A stretch of DNA of 56,419 bases, from contig VXMF01000051.1 of the NCBI GenBank assembly GCA_009841225.1, forward strand, positions 1 through 56,419, in the 5' to 3' direction. The notes beneath the pieces are model-generated. The model was not told where the DNA came from and ran no database searches. It worked only from the letters and a program-made list of their open reading frames with translations. The position numbers and the translations under genes were made by a program. Shown piece by piece: positions 10,142 through 18,663 of this stretch (positions are counted from its first letter, which is position 1; every line of letters begins with the position of its first letter). The DNA is from Terriglobia bacterium. Lineage in GTDB: Bacteria; Acidobacteriota; Terriglobia; Bryobacterales; UBA6623.

Positions 10142-11347
10142 ATGGCCAAGCGCTACATCTGCTTAGTCTGCCGCAACGAGATCGCGCATCCCAACGCGGA
10201 ATGCCCGTATTGCAAGGCGCGCTCTGTCATCGCCGAGGGTGCTTCGCCGCGCATCCTAGGCATGGTATTCGGCGTGATGGCTGCAGTCTTCGCGGTGACA
10301 GGCTTCTATGCCAAGTCTTTCAAGGCCGAGCGGAGCACTCGAGGACAGCACCACTTCGGAGTGGCGCAAGAACTCTTGGCCGAAGGCAACCACGCCAACG
10401 CCATCAAGGAATACCGCAACGCTCTGTCGTACGCCAAGGAAGAGCCCGACTACCGCCTCGGCCTCGCGCGCGCGCTGTTTGAAGATGAGCGCTATGCGGA
10501 GACCGAGAATCACCTCGTGGACCTGCGGAGCCAGGATCCCACCTCGGGAATCCTGAACTATCTGCTGGCGCAGCTGGCTGCCAGGCAGGGACGGCTGGAC
10601 GAGGCCGTGTCGTACTACCGAACGGCCATCCACGGAAGGTGGGAAGGCGATACCGAGGACCGGCGCCTGAACCTGCGCCTGGAACTCGTCGATTTGCTAG
10701 AAACCTCCGGACGCGACGAGCAGCTGGCCGCAGAACTCATCGCGCTAGCCGAGATCATGCCTGACGACCGTGGCATCCAGCACAAGCTGGGAGCGCTGAT
10801 GTTGCGAACGCAGCTGTATGACCGCGCATCGTCCCTGTTCCAAACGCTGCTGGAAGCGAACCCGCGGGATCACGAAGCGCTCCTGGGCCGGGGCGAAGCC
10901 GAATTCCAGCTGGGCAACTACATTACCGCCAGGACCCAGTACAACCGCGCCAAGCTGGTACAGGACGACGACGCCACGAACGAGCGCATCGCACTCTGCA
11001 ACCGGATCATCGAACTCGATCCCACGCGTCGCGGCATCAGCCTTCGAGAGCGCTTCCGTCGCAGCCGCGTGCTGATCGAGCGCGCCCGAGCCGCGACTCT
11101 GACGTGCCAGAACCCGTCTGGCGCCGCGTTCGTTGGCCCTCTGGTCGCACTACCCGCCAACTTGGCCTCGGCATTGGAAAACGCCGACCAAGCGCTCTCA
11201 GGACGGCCCGGGCGCGCGACTGACGAATCAGTCGAAGCAAACACTCTCATCGCGGAAGAGCTCTGGAACCAGGCCAGTCCTCTGTGCGAGGCGTCAAGCC
11301 CGCCGGATCCGCCTCTCGTGCACGTGATGGCCAAGTTGTCGAGATGA
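10142..11347 (+). CDS. zinc-ribbon, single-pass membrane TPR protein
   Basis: 401 residues, function unknown. The N-terminus is a four-Cys zinc ribbon (C7, C10, C21, C24). One membrane helix follows at about 38-55. The rest is alpha-helical repeat with TPR character, including A-x-x-x-x-A-I-K-E-Y-R-N-A-L, L-D-E-A-V-S-Y-Y-R-T-A-I and Y-x-x-A-R-T-Q-Y-N-R-A. TPRs normally act as scaffolds, here outside the cytoplasmic membrane if the ribbon is inside. The last codon overlaps the ATG of the ClC gene (ATGA), so the two are translated together and may work together. No signal peptide beyond the membrane helix. Confidence 0.75.
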   Translation: MAKRYICLVCRNEIAHPNAECPYCKARSVIAEGASPRILGMVFGVMAAVFAVTGFYAKSFKAERSTRGQHHFGVAQELLAEGNHANAIKEYRNALSYAKEEPDYRLGLARALFEDERYAETENHLVDLRSQDPTSGILNYLLAQLAARQGRLDEAVSYYRTAIHGRWEGDTEDRRLNLRLELVDLLETSGRDEQLAAELIALAEIMPDDRGIQHKLGALMLRTQLYDRASSLFQTLLEANPRDHEALLGRGEAEFQLGNYITARTQYNRAKLVQDDDATNERIALCNRIIELDPTRRGISLRERFRRSRVLIERARAATLTCQNPSGAAFVGPLVALPANLASALENADQALSGRPGRATDESVEANTLIAEELWNQASPLCEASSPPDPPLVHVMAKLSR

Positions 11348-13107
11348 ACACCATCCGCGAGATCTTGGGCAAGCTCTCCACGATGGGGAAGTCAGGCCCC
11401 GTCCTCGACGAGCCGCAGCGATTTCTCCTGCTGGCGATCGTCATCGGCATCTTCTCGGGGCTGGTCGTGGTGTGCTTTCACATCTCGATCGAGCTCCTCA
11501 ACTGGATCACGATCCACTCGCTTGCCCCGGGTGCGAAGTACCTCACACCGCTCTGGCCAGCCCTGGGCGGCGTGGCGGCCTACCTGTTGGTCTTCTTCGT
11601 CGTGCCGACGGCGCGTGGCACAGGAGTGAACTACACCAAGACCGCCGTCTACGCCTCGGACGGCTACATTCCGTTCCGGAGCGTGCTGGGAAAGTTCGCC
11701 ACCAGCACGCTGTCAATCGGAACGGGAAACCCGATGGGGCCAGAGGACCCAGCCCTCCAGATGGGCGCGGGAATTGCCTCGCTGTTGGGGCGCATCTTCC
11801 ACCTCACGCGCGAGCACATGAGGCTCATCGCGCCGATTGGCGCCGCGGCCGGAATCGGGGCGGCCTTCAACACTCCTATCGCCGCTGTCCTGTTCGTGAT
11901 GGAAGAGGTCATGTCGGCTTGGAACGCCGGAGTACTCGGCTCGATCGTGCTCTCGTCCGTATCCGCCGTGGTAGTCAGCCGCTGGTTCCTAGGCGACGAA
12001 GTGCTGTACCAAGTGCCGGAGATCGAGGTTGGCGACTACTCCGAATTGCTGCTCTACGCGGCGATCGGCGCGGTCGGGGGGTGGCTCTCTGCTCTGTTCT
12101 GCCGCTACTCCATCATGCTGCGCGGGCGAATTCTCAAGCTCCGCGAGCGCCGCAGGTTGTGGCTGCCAGCGGTGGCCGGCCTCGCCGTCGGGATCGTCGG
12201 CACGTACGCACCGGAAACGCTCGGAGCCGGCTACCAAGTGATCGATGGCGCCCTGCACGACCGCTTCGCATGGAACCTCCTGCTGGTGCTGGGACTGCTC
12301 AAGCTGCTCTCCACCGCGCTGTGCTTCGGCTGCGGCACACCGGGCGGGTTGTTCGCGCCGACGCTGTTCGTGGGTGCCATGCTGGGCGGCGGACTGGCCG
12401 GCCTGGCCCAGCTGGTCTGGCCGCTGTCGACCAGTTCGGTCGCAGCCTACGTGCTGGTCGGGATCGGGGTCTTCTTCGCCGGCGTGTTCCGGGCACCGAT
12501 GACTTCCGTATTCATGGTGTTCGAACTCAGCGCCAGCTATGTGGTGATCCTGCCCGTGATGATCGCCAATACCATCGCGATTCTGGTTTCGCGGCGCATG
12601 GAGCACGATTCCGTCTTCCAGATGGCCGCCTATCAGGACGGCCTGGACTTGCCTTCGATCGAAGACCGGCGAGAGACGCCCGCCTTGAATGTCGAGGACG
12701 CCATGCAACGGACGCGGGAGCTGGTCGTCTCGGATCGGATTTCGGTGGCTGAAGCGCTGAAGACGATCGAGAGCTCCGACGCCGATGCGCTGCTGGTCGA
12801 AGTGCGTTACGGCCAATGGCGCTGGATCGGCAAGCGTGAACTACTGCGCGCAAAGGAAAACGGGGACGAGGACAGCAGCCTGCACAAGGCGATGAAGATG
12901 TGGCCGGTGGTCCGCACCTATCCGGACCTGCCGCTAGACCAAGCCCTGCGTAAGCTGGCGATCTACCCGGCGCTGCCGGTCACCAGCCGCGTCAACCCCA
13001 GCTTTCTGTTGGGCACCCTGACCTTGGCCGACGTGCACCGGGCCTACGGCATCACGCGGCAGGAACCCAAGGCCGAGACAAGCAGCGTCGGACCCTCGTC
13101 GGGTTAG
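11344..13107 (+). CDS. ClC-family chloride channel/antiporter with CBS domains
   Basis: 587 residues. Moves chloride (possibly coupled to protons) across the inner membrane. About ten hydrophobic segments are present. Signature loops are visible: G-T-G-N-P-M-G-P-E-D-P near 125-135, where the Glu sits in the place of the gating Glu of G-K/R-E-G-P, and G-G-L-F-A-P-T-L-F near 333 (the G-x-F-x-P motif). After about residue 450 comes a CBS pair that may sense adenine nucleotides. Start chosen at the ATG whose TGA overlap ends the TPR gene; an in-frame ATG at 11284 would give a 20-residue polar extension inside that gene. The stop overlaps the convergent minus-strand gene by four bases. Confidence 0.92.
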   Translation: MNTIREILGKLSTMGKSGPVLDEPQRFLLLAIVIGIFSGLVVVCFHISIELLNWITIHSLAPGAKYLTPLWPALGGVAAYLLVFFVVPTARGTGVNYTKTAVYASDGYIPFRSVLGKFATSTLSIGTGNPMGPEDPALQMGAGIASLLGRIFHLTREHMRLIAPIGAAAGIGAAFNTPIAAVLFVMEEVMSAWNAGVLGSIVLSSVSAVVVSRWFLGDEVLYQVPEIEVGDYSELLLYAAIGAVGGWLSALFCRYSIMLRGRILKLRERRRLWLPAVAGLAVGIVGTYAPETLGAGYQVIDGALHDRFAWNLLLVLGLLKLLSTALCFGCGTPGGLFAPTLFVGAMLGGGLAGLAQLVWPLSTSSVAAYVLVGIGVFFAGVFRAPMTSVFMVFELSASYVVILPVMIANTIAILVSRRMEHDSVFQMAAYQDGLDLPSIEDRRETPALNVEDAMQRTRELVVSDRISVAEALKTIESSDADALLVEVRYGQWRWIGKRELLRAKENGDEDSSLHKAMKMWPVVRTYPDLPLDQALRKLAIYPALPVTSRVNPSFLLGTLTLADVHRAYGITRQEPKAETSSVGPSSG

Positions 13108-13649
13108 GCGTGGTCGTGGTCGCAGCCGAAGCTTGCGGGCACTCCGTGCTTGTTCAGCTCGGCGATGCCAATGCGCGAGGTGTAGTAGCCCTCGACCGTC
13201 ATGCGCTTGAGCTTGGCGAAGAACTCCGCCCCAGGCTTCAACTCCGGGTCGTCGCTACCGTCTAGCGACTCGAGGATCTCAACCTGCTGCGCCTCTTCGA
13301 GGGCTACGAAAGGCGATCCGTGCAAGCCGATCGCGTGCCCGTCAAGCCATCCGAGGCCCTTGAGGAACGCGTGGCCGCGGTCCGGGTCGACATCGTGCAG
13401 CATCAGGTCGATGTACTCGTTGACCTTCGCGGCCTTCGCCCCGGGTGTGTCGGTCGCCGGGATGATCAACTCGCTGAGAACCACGACCGTCTCGTTCTGA
13501 TGCTCATCGAGAAGCATCGGCTGCCACGGCGCCTCGGCCGCAGCCTGGGCCGCCGCTCCCGCGGCGGGAGCGATCGTGGTGACCAGCGGCCCGGCAGCCG
13601 CAGCACCCGTGCCGACAAGGGCGGACTTGAGCCAATCGCGACGTTCCAA
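13104..13649 (-). CDS. Tat-exported gluconate 2-dehydrogenase subunit 3 family protein
   Basis: 181 residues. Small subunit type (Gluconate_2-dh3) that normally escorts a GMC-type flavin dehydrogenase to the periplasm. The N-terminus is a Tat signal beginning M-E-R-R-D-W-L-K-S with an Ala-rich core. The mature part has the family features L-S-E-L-I-I-P-A-T-D-T-P-G-A, then E-Y-I-D-L-M-L, and ends with a Tyr-containing block (V-E-G-Y-Y-T-S) and an acidic/His tail. No GMC dehydrogenase or cytochrome partner is adjacent, so either the partner is elsewhere or the protein serves another enzyme. It converges on the ClC gene with a four-base overlap. Confidence 0.85.
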   Translation of the reverse strand: MERRDWLKSALVGTGAAAAGPLVTTIAPAAGAAAQAAAEAPWQPMLLDEHQNETVVVLSELIIPATDTPGAKAAKVNEYIDLMLHDVDPDRGHAFLKGLGWLDGHAIGLHGSPFVALEEAQQVEILESLDGSDDPELKPGAEFFAKLKRMTVEGYYTSRIGIAELNKHGVPASFGCDHDHA

Positions 13650-13785
13650 GGCAGGTTCTCCGGAAAGACCGCCATTGTACTACCAGACGGGAGGCGCGGA
13701 ACGGCGGCAATCCCCGGTTCCGGCCGGCTGAGCGGAATCGGCCCGCGCCTAGCAGGCGCAACGCAACCCCTGCCGACAAGAAAAG

Positions 13786-13855
13786 GGCCGCGCTAAGAGC
13801 TGCTTGCCCGTTGGCGCGGCCGGTGCGGGAGCGGCTTGGTGGGCCAGCCGCTCCC
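13786..13855 (-). terminator. two stem-loops ending the porin transcript
   Basis: Read on the minus strand, just after the porin stop. The first stem-loop (13827-13836 with 13846-13855) is a perfect 10-bp stem and 9-base loop. The second (13786-13793 with 13814-13821) is a perfect 8-bp GC stem, followed on the minus strand by CTTTTCTT. The second is a standard Rho-independent terminator; the first may protect the 3' end. Together they insulate the porin from the downstream Gluconate_2-dh3 gene. Confidence 0.75.
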
Positions 13856-13870
13856 TGGCGGGGGTTAGGG

Positions 13871-15274
13871 CTAGTCCTTCGGCCCGAAGACCCACATGAA
13901 GCCGACGGTGAAGGTGTTTTGGTCCATCGAGAAACCGTCAGTGCAGGACGGGCACCCGAAGAACGCTACGTCGGACCAGTCGCGCCGGTACTCGATGCGC
14001 GTCAGGAAGCGCGGATCCTCCTTGACCGGCTGCACCTCGAAGGTGATCGTGTTCTCGCGCAGGTTTTGCACCGTGCCGGTGGAGCGGGCGTCCGAGTCGT
14101 CCAAGAACTCGATGCGGTAGGCCAGCCGGACTTGGTCCGAGAGATGCACGCGGGCGTACCCGCCCATGCCCCAAGACGTGGCGGCGATGCCCATCGGGTC
14201 ATTGACAGAGATATAGTCCAAGTTGACCATGACCTCGAAGCGGTCGTGCAGGCCGCCGTACATGTTCCAGCTGAAGTTCTTGAGCAGACCGGTCGCGCCC
14301 TGGTCGCCTTCCGGTCCCGAGATCCAGGTGGCGGTGGTATTGAAACGGTCGCTCGGGGCCGCCGAGATCTGGGCGCCGTACGACTTGCCCGAGTTCTGGT
14401 CCCAAGCGTTGTCGAATCCGTTGACGAGCATAAACGTCGCAGTCACGGTGTCGTTGAGAGGCGTGCTGATCTTGGCACCGAAGTGCGAGAAAGGCTCGTT
14501 CCACGCCCACAGGATGCCCCGCGTGTAGTTCCAGTTCAGGTGAGACTCGGCGACCTCCAGTCCGGCGATCGTGCCGAACGCGCCGACATTGAACTCGGCC
14601 CCGTTGGCGAACTGGTAGTAGCCGTAGGCCTGCTGGACGTAGATCACGTCCTCCAGCGGACCGGGCTCAAGCCCGTCGCGGAACAGGCGGGCGCCGGAGC
14701 CGAACCAGATGTCGGAGCGGAAGCCGATCGGTCCGTCACCGCTGGCGTCGATCTCGAGCTTGGCCTGGTTCAGGCCGAAGCCACGCGAGTTCGGGTTGGT
14801 GTAGTACAGCGTGTTGTAGCCATCTCCGGGGGCGTTGGTGTTGTACGTGTAGTACGTGTCCACCAAGCCGGTGAACGAGATCGGCTGGCCGCCGCTGCTG
14901 GCCACGCCAACGGGCGATTCCTGGCTGGGCTCGGCTTCGCTCACGGCCGCCGGACCGTCCCACTTCGGCTGTTCCGGGGTTGCCGCCACAAGCGGTGGCT
15001 GGGGCTGCACGGGCTCGGCCAAGTCCACCGCGGTCTGAGGTGCCGCCTCGACAGGCTCGGCTGCCGGCGCCGCGGCAACCTCGTCACTCTCGTTGAGGGA
15101 GTCGAGCATCGCTTCGAGTTTCAGCAGGCGCGCTCGTAGCGAACTCAGCTCCTCGCGAAGCACAGCTTCGACATCAGCAGTCTCCTCCGAAGTTGCCGTC
15201 TCAGACGCAGGTCCCGCCAGCAGAGGAGCTGCGAGCAAGGCGAATGCCAGCAACTTAAGCGTTAGGTTTTTCAT
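13871..15274 (-). CDS. outer membrane beta-barrel porin (BBP2/OmpL-like)
   Basis: 467 residues. Signal peptide (M-K-N-L-T-L-K-L-L-A-F-A-L-L-A) cut after P-L-L-A-G. A short coiled coil (about 35-65, R-A-R-L-L-K-L-E-A-M-L) and a Pro/Ala/Glu-rich linker follow, then a barrel opening with I-S-F-T-G-L-V-D-T-Y-Y. Alternating strands rich in Tyr/Phe/Gly run to the end, where the last strand is T-V-G-F-M-W-V-F. This is the layout of the putative beta-barrel porin-2 family: a passive channel for small solutes, substrate unknown. Start at 15274 is supported by GGAGG five bases upstream; an upstream in-frame ATG at 15373 only adds a polar extension. It has its own terminator pair and AT-rich upstream region. 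Confidence 0.85.
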   Translation of the reverse strand: MKNLTLKLLAFALLAAPLLAGPASETATSEETADVEAVLREELSSLRARLLKLEAMLDSLNESDEVAAAPAAEPVEAAPQTAVDLAEPVQPQPPLVAATPEQPKWDGPAAVSEAEPSQESPVGVASSGGQPISFTGLVDTYYTYNTNAPGDGYNTLYYTNPNSRGFGLNQAKLEIDASGDGPIGFRSDIWFGSGARLFRDGLEPGPLEDVIYVQQAYGYYQFANGAEFNVGAFGTIAGLEVAESHLNWNYTRGILWAWNEPFSHFGAKISTPLNDTVTATFMLVNGFDNAWDQNSGKSYGAQISAAPSDRFNTTATWISGPEGDQGATGLLKNFSWNMYGGLHDRFEVMVNLDYISVNDPMGIAATSWGMGGYARVHLSDQVRLAYRIEFLDDSDARSTGTVQNLRENTITFEVQPVKEDPRFLTRIEYRRDWSDVAFFGCPSCTDGFSMDQNTFTVGFMWVFGPKD

Positions 15275-15484
15275 GATGTCCTCCAGTGATAGAACCCGCT
15301 CCCCCGGCATGCCGGAGGCGGAGCGGAAGGCTTGGGCGGGTTCGTATCGTTTCTTCAAGCGGAGGTTGCCCACCCGCCTGAAACTCCACAGTAAGGAACA
15401 GCCATTGGATGGGCAAGAAGATTCTTTTTATGGGCTAGATTCAGAATCTTTAATTGGATTGATGAAAGTTTAAATTATTTTATA
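15275..15484 (-). promoter_or_regulatory. AT-rich control region upstream of the porin
   Basis: 210 bases between the porin start and the next gene. 15415-15490 is strikingly AT-rich for this genome. It holds a perfect 6-1-6 palindrome AGATTCAGAATCT at 15437-15449 and a further AAGATTCT at 15418-15425 facing its inverted copy at 15443-15450. A wider inverted pair ATTGAT/ATCAAT lies at 15458-15463 and 15484-15489. The repeats look like a regulator's binding sites over a promoter; the regulator is unknown. Confidence 0.5.
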
Positions 15485-16231
15485 TCAATCATTTACAGAC
15501 AATAGTGAACTGTCTTGAATACGTTTGCAGTCGTCCGGAAGCACTGCCGAGGAAAGGAAATTTCGGGCACTGTGCAGCAAGTGGCGGTGGGCGGTCTTCG
15601 TATGTCCGCAACGGCAGAGCAGGTGCGCCAGTTCATGGGCCAGCGGAGAGTAGCTCTGATCGCGTCGCGGCAGCCAGTGGCTCTGGTATGAGATCCAGGC
15701 CGTGTTGAAGTACGGAGCGGTCGTTTCGGACTCCAGCCGGGGGCGGTACGAGACGGCCAGCGAAGCAGTGCCCGCCACTCGGCCAATCAGGAAGGCCACG
15801 GGATAGGCTGCGTCGGCGGGGAGGTGAGCGGCCAGCCGCGCCACTGTCGGCGGCACGCCCGTCACCGGGTCGGTCAGAGCGGTGTCGATGCGGCGGGCCT
15901 GGGGCGGCAGGGCCAGCCGGACCAAGGTGACATCGCGGATGGCCACGCCGCAGGCCTCGAAGATGGCGGCCGTCTTGCGCAGCTGGCGGATGGCCCGCGC
16001 CTGGCTCCAAGGAGTTCGCTGGTCGAACGCCACTGTCGCGTCGAGGCTGAACGGCAGGCTGGGGCGGCCGTTGGGGTACAGGTCCCGCTCGGTCAGCTGG
16101 CGAGCCTCAGCCGAGCCGAATCCGGATTCTGCCCAGGGCGCGAACTGGCTCCGGGCTTCAACCGATGCCCCGCTGGCCAACAACGTAACCAGAGACAGGG
16201 CGGCCCGTCGCGACAGCCCCCACCTATGCAT
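15485..16231 (-). CDS. secreted HExxH zinc-protease-like protein
   Basis: 248 residues, function inferred only from the motif. An N-terminal signal (R-R-A-A-L-S-L-V-T-L-L-A-S-G-A) is followed by a domain ending in H-E-L-A-H-L-L-C-R-C-G-H. H-E-x-x-H is the zinc-protease motif, and a further His comes seven residues after the second one. Downstream, N-F-L-S-S followed by L-P-D-D-C-K-R-I recalls the N-L-M...L-T-P-x-Q-C tail of small secreted metalloproteases. Two Cys inside the motif region are unusual. The ATG at 16231 was chosen because it puts the signal at the N-terminus; an upstream ATG at 16273 adds 14 residues. Transcribed away from the PLP enzyme gene. Confidence 0.6.
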   Translation of the reverse strand: MHRWGLSRRAALSLVTLLASGASVEARSQFAPWAESGFGSAEARQLTERDLYPNGRPSLPFSLDATVAFDQRTPWSQARAIRQLRKTAAIFEACGVAIRDVTLVRLALPPQARRIDTALTDPVTGVPPTVARLAAHLPADAAYPVAFLIGRVAGTASLAVSYRPRLESETTAPYFNTAWISYQSHWLPRRDQSYSPLAHELAHLLCRCGHTKTAHRHLLHSARNFLSSAVLPDDCKRIQDSSLLSVND

Positions 16232-16311
16232 GAGATCCCATGATAGACTGCGGCAGGCCCGCCGGAATTGCATCGCGGCGAACTAGCCGCGGAGCGCATC
16301 GAGACTGGGAA

Positions 16312-17409
16312 ATGCATATCTCGAGCCTCGACACCCCCGCCCTGCTGGTCGACCTCGACAAGACCGAGGCGAATCTGGACCGCGCCGCCGGCTACGCCCG
16401 GCGTCACGGCCTGCTCCTGCGGCCGCACACCAAGACGCACAAGTCACCGCTGATCGCACGGATGCAGCTGGACCGGGGTGCGGCGGGGCTGACTGTCGCC
16501 AAGGTGGGCGAAGCCGAAGTGATGGCTCGGGAGGGAGTGCCTAACCTACTTCTGGCATACCCGGTTTGGGGCGACGCCAAATGGCGCCGCTTGGTCGAGG
16601 TCGCCAAGAGACTGCCCGTCACCGTGGCGCTGGACAGCGCCGAAGTGGCCGGCGGTCTGTCACGCCACGCGCAACAAGCAGGAATCACCCTCGGAATCTT
16701 GGTCGAGGCCGATCTGGGCATGAGGCGCTGCGGGCTGCCGCCAGGGGAAGGCCTGGTCCGGCTGGCACAGGAAGTCAGCGGCATGGGCGGGTTGCGCCTC
16801 GACGGGCTGATGTTCTACCCGGGCCATATCAACCTTGCCGCCGAGGCGGGCGGGCAGCAGATCGAGACCCTGCGCGGCGAACTCCGGGCGGTGCTTGAGA
16901 GCTTTCGGAAGAACGGCCTTCCCACCGAGGTGGTCAGCGGCGGATCCACGCCGACACTGTTTCAGTCGCACACGGTCGAGGGCATGACGGAGATCCGTCC
17001 GGGCACCTATGTGTTCAACGACCGGACGCAAGTCGCGGCCGGAGCCTGCACATGGCAGGACTGCGCCGTGACCGTCCTAGTCACGGTGGTGTCGACTCCG
17101 CGGCCGGACACAGCAGTCATTGACGGGGGGTCCAAGACGTTCACGTCGGATCCGCTGCGCCCGGGCGGGGACGGCGGTTTCGGCCGAGTCGTGGAGATGC
17201 CCTCGGCCCGGTTTCATAAGATGAGCGAAGAGCACGGCCAGCTCGACTTGCGCGAGCATGCCGGGCCGGGGCCGCGCATCGGGCAGCGGCTGAGGATCAT
17301 ACCCAACCATGTGTGCGTCACCGTGAATATGCACGAAACGGCCTACGGCTTGCGGGGCGAGACCGTACAACAATCGTGGCCGGTGGCGGGACGGGGCAAG
17401 CTTCAATGA
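16312..17409 (+). CDS. PLP enzyme, D-threonine aldolase / D-serine dehydratase-like
   Basis: 365 residues. Fold-type III PLP enzyme that acts on a D-hydroxy-amino acid, either cleaving it (aldolase) or removing water (dehydratase). The N-terminal alanine-racemase-like barrel carries R-P-H-T-K-T-H-K-S-P, whose first Lys binds PLP. G-G-S-T-P-T for phosphate binding lies near 220. The C-terminal domain has I-P-N-H-V-C, the His/Cys pair that holds the metal in this family. Start at 16312 gives M-H-I-S-S-L-D-T-P-A, the family's usual beginning; the in-frame ATG at 16240 only adds a polar leader. It is followed by ridA 38 bases on, which fits an enzyme releasing reactive enamine or imine. Confidence 0.85.
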   Translation: MHISSLDTPALLVDLDKTEANLDRAAGYARRHGLLLRPHTKTHKSPLIARMQLDRGAAGLTVAKVGEAEVMAREGVPNLLLAYPVWGDAKWRRLVEVAKRLPVTVALDSAEVAGGLSRHAQQAGITLGILVEADLGMRRCGLPPGEGLVRLAQEVSGMGGLRLDGLMFYPGHINLAAEAGGQQIETLRGELRAVLESFRKNGLPTEVVSGGSTPTLFQSHTVEGMTEIRPGTYVFNDRTQVAAGACTWQDCAVTVLVTVVSTPRPDTAVIDGGSKTFTSDPLRPGGDGGFGRVVEMPSARFHKMSEEHGQLDLREHAGPGPRIGQRLRIIPNHVCVTVNMHETAYGLRGETVQQSWPVAGRGKLQ

Positions 17410-17447
17410 GACCCGGCACACTCAAGACTTGAGAAGGGAGTGGCAAC

Positions 17448-17852
17448 GTGAGTAGCAACCAACAGCGATCGATCCAGCGGGTAACCGCCCAAGGCGCGCC
17501 CAATCCCCAAGGGCCGTATTCCCACGCGGTCAAGGCGGGAGGCTTCGTCTACGTGTCCGGGCAGGCGGCGCTGGATCCGTCAACTAGCAAGCCGATCCAC
17601 GGCACGGTGGCGGAAGAGACTCGCCGCACGCTCGAAAACCTAAAGGAAATCTTGGAAGCTGCCGGCGCCTCGCTGGATGACGTCGTCAAGTGCAGCGTAT
17701 TCTTGGCGGACATCCGGGACTTCGCCGCCATGAACGCGGTGTACGCAGAGTATTTCGATGCAGCCAAGCCAGCCCGGACGACCGTGCAGGCCGTGCTGCC
17801 CGCGGCCGGGCTGAAGGTCGAAATCGACTGCATAGCGTACGTGGGCGACTGA
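17448..17852 (+). CDS. ridA: RidA-family enamine/imine deaminase
   Basis: 134 residues, the usual RidA size. Hydrolyses reactive 2-aminoacrylate-type intermediates made by PLP enzymes, giving ketoacid and ammonia. Family landmarks: G-P-Y-S-H-A near 25, V-Y-V-S-G-Q, T-x-x-x-L-E-N-L, and K-P-A-R-T-T-V-Q whose Arg contacts the substrate carboxylate. The start is GTG, eight bases after AAGGGAG. Position right behind a serine/threonine-acting PLP enzyme suggests it clears that enzyme's by-product; this link is inference. Cytoplasmic, trimeric in known members. Confidence 0.9.
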   Translation: MSSNQQRSIQRVTAQGAPNPQGPYSHAVKAGGFVYVSGQAALDPSTSKPIHGTVAEETRRTLENLKEILEAAGASLDDVVKCSVFLADIRDFAAMNAVYAEYFDAAKPARTTVQAVLPAAGLKVEIDCIAYVGD

Positions 17853-17883
17853 GCCTGGCGACGACTCGTTAAGGGGGCGCGGC

Positions 17884-18312
17884 ATGACGGACCACGATTG
17901 GATTTCGGGGCTCGAGGGAGCATTGTCTGACGATCAGGCACTGCAGATTGCCATGCGGCGGGTGGAGATAGCCGAGCGGGCGTTCATGGCATCGCGGCAG
18001 GCAGCGGACTTGGCCGCTAGGCTGGCGAAGGCGGATATGGATGAGGAAATGGAACGCGCAATGCGATGGGACCGGCCTGTCCCGCCCAACAGCCCGCTGA
18101 TGGCAAAGATCGACGCGGCTCTGGAGAACAGAAGAATGCACGCCTTGCAAGTGTTGGACGCGATGGAACGGTTGACCAGTGCCTTGACCGTCCTGCAGGG
18201 GGCAATGAAACGCTCTGAGAGTTGCCAAGATGCGGCCGCGATCTTCGAACGGTGCGTCAGTGCGATGGCGGACACCACGGACTTCGCCGACGACATTCTC
18301 CCCAAGCGCTAG
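17884..18312 (+). CDS. hypothetical soluble alpha-helical protein
   Basis: 142 residues, no recognised family. Almost entirely predicted helix, with Ala/Glu/Arg-rich amphipathic runs (A-M-R-R-V-E-I-A-E-R-A-F; L-D-A-M-E-R-L-T-S-A-L). No signal or membrane segment. Two Cys occur near the C-terminus. A purine-rich AAGGGGG eight bases before the ATG supports the start, and codon use matches the neighbours, so I take it as a real gene. It sits 31 bases after ridA and may belong to that transcript. Confidence 0.6.
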   Translation: MTDHDWISGLEGALSDDQALQIAMRRVEIAERAFMASRQAADLAARLAKADMDEEMERAMRWDRPVPPNSPLMAKIDAALENRRMHALQVLDAMERLTSALTVLQGAMKRSESCQDAAAIFERCVSAMADTTDFADDILPKR

Positions 18313-18663
18313 CCTCGGCGCTTTGACCTTGCGCTGGATCGGTGCGGGCCGAAGAGGCGATTCGCCGCCCTTGTCCCTCGTCCGAGGATTCAGCGGACGC
18401 GCCGGAATGTCGCCTTGGCGACTACTGAGAGGAGCGAGCGGCAGCGTGGGCGGCACGCAATTGTCGTGCACCGTGCGACCAAGGGTCGAGTCGCCCGAGG
18501 GAGTCTCGACCTATTCGGGCTCAACGCATTGCAGCATGCCCGTACCAGCGCCTATCATGGGAGCCGGCGAAAGGGCGCACGGCACTTGCCTGGCAGCCGC
18601 CGGGAATGCAACGCCGAATGTAACGGCAGCCCCGGCCGGTGCGTCAAGTGTTGATAGTAGGCG
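18313..18663. other. intergenic region before the TonB gene
   Basis: About 350 GC-rich bases with no open frame I would defend. Only short imperfect hairpins can be drawn near the 3' end. It presumably contains the tonB promoter. No RNA family recognised. Confidence 0.35.

Noticed and set aside
13811..15139. 442-codon frame on the plus strand opposite the porin
   Set aside because: The porin on the other strand has a signal peptide, ribosome site and terminator. The plus frame has low-complexity Val/Arg/Gly composition typical of an antisense shadow in high-GC DNA.
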